DNA of 30,932 bases from a virus. The notes under the pieces were generated by a model. That model had not been told where the DNA came from. It made no database searches and saw nothing but the letters and a program-made list of their open reading frames with translations. The number at the start of each line of letters is the position of its first letter. Position 1 is the stretch's first letter. This document shows, piece by piece, positions 30,884-30,932 of this stretch. Location of the stretch: the IMG/VR virus record IMGVR_UViG_3300042878_001061, positions 1 through 30,932 of that record; one strand, written 5' to 3'. A program made the position numbers and the translations under genes.

Positions 30884-30932
30884 TGAAACAAGAAAGGCGC
30901 ACATTTACGGGCACTGTTCACACCAGAGAGGA
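30883..30932 (+). CDS. Prohead protease, 5' fragment cut by window end
   Basis: First 16 codons of the protease whose complete form lies at 3655-4266; identical to 3655-3704 in this stretch. The one-base TAATG overlap with portal is kept. Confidence 0.85.
   Translation, partial: MKQERRTFTGTVHTRE

Larger units (their letters stand above)
27229..30932 (+). repeat. Right copy of 3.7-kb diverged direct repeat
   Basis: Second copy of the segment at 1-3704. It runs on seamlessly from the complete terS gene and stops inside the prohead protease, where the window ends. Both copies keep every reading frame open. Differences sit mainly at third codon positions, which is real evolutionary divergence rather than sequencing error. 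Confidence 0.95.

Overview
The window is a complete tailed-phage genome, read a little more than once around. The sequence at 1-3704 recurs without indels at 27229-30932, so the unit length is 27,228 bp. The two copies differ at about 5% of bases in a hand-counted 350-bp sample, almost all silent. The gene set is that of a small siphovirus with an HK97-type head. A Bacteroidota host is suggested by repeated TAnnTTTG boxes (the Bacteroidota -7 element) just ahead of start codons, by start sites without Shine-Dalgarno sequences but often with A-rich leaders, and by proteins of Bacteroidota-phage type such as the BT4734-like primase/helicase. There is no integrase, DNA polymerase, tRNA or CRISPR array that I can see, so the phage is probably virulent and uses the host replisome.

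Layout of one unit. Packaging and head: VRR-NUC nuclease, HNH, P27-type TerS, TerL, portal, prohead protease and major capsid (26334-30883; 1-5598). Connector and tail: gp6-like adaptor, head closure, gp10-like protein, tail tube, a tail chaperone pair with a programmed -1 frameshift, DUF3168 completion protein, tape measure, tail hub, fibre and a putative receptor-binding protein (5672-15144). An HNH endonuclease follows, then a lysis block of small membrane proteins, a holin candidate, two overlapping spanin candidates and an endolysin (15910-18177). On the minus strand lies a RecE/RecT-like pair (18149-19506), divergent from a tiny HTH gene. The plus-strand early operon (19848-26053) has small membrane proteins, a DnaA-domain-IV-like protein, an SF2 helicase, an HNH protein and a 721-aa primase/helicase. 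It ends in a region of direct and inverted repeats (26065-26307), which is a candidate origin or operator.

Genes are tightly packed, with many ATGA or TAATG junctions. Promoters can be proposed at a few breaks: before HTH, the early operon, the VRR-NUC gene, TerS, portal, the tail chaperone, the fibre and the HNH gene. Most are so close to the ATG that leaderless mRNAs are likely.

The strongest points for a second look are: a lambda-identical G-GGA-AAG slippery site with a downstream stem; the repeat array beside the primase gene; a short promoter-hairpin-terminator unit (about 50 nt) whose loop is complementary to the start region of the next operon; a 13-nt element repeated with fixed geometry before the portal and fibre genes; and the two diverged versions of the packaging block carried on one contig.
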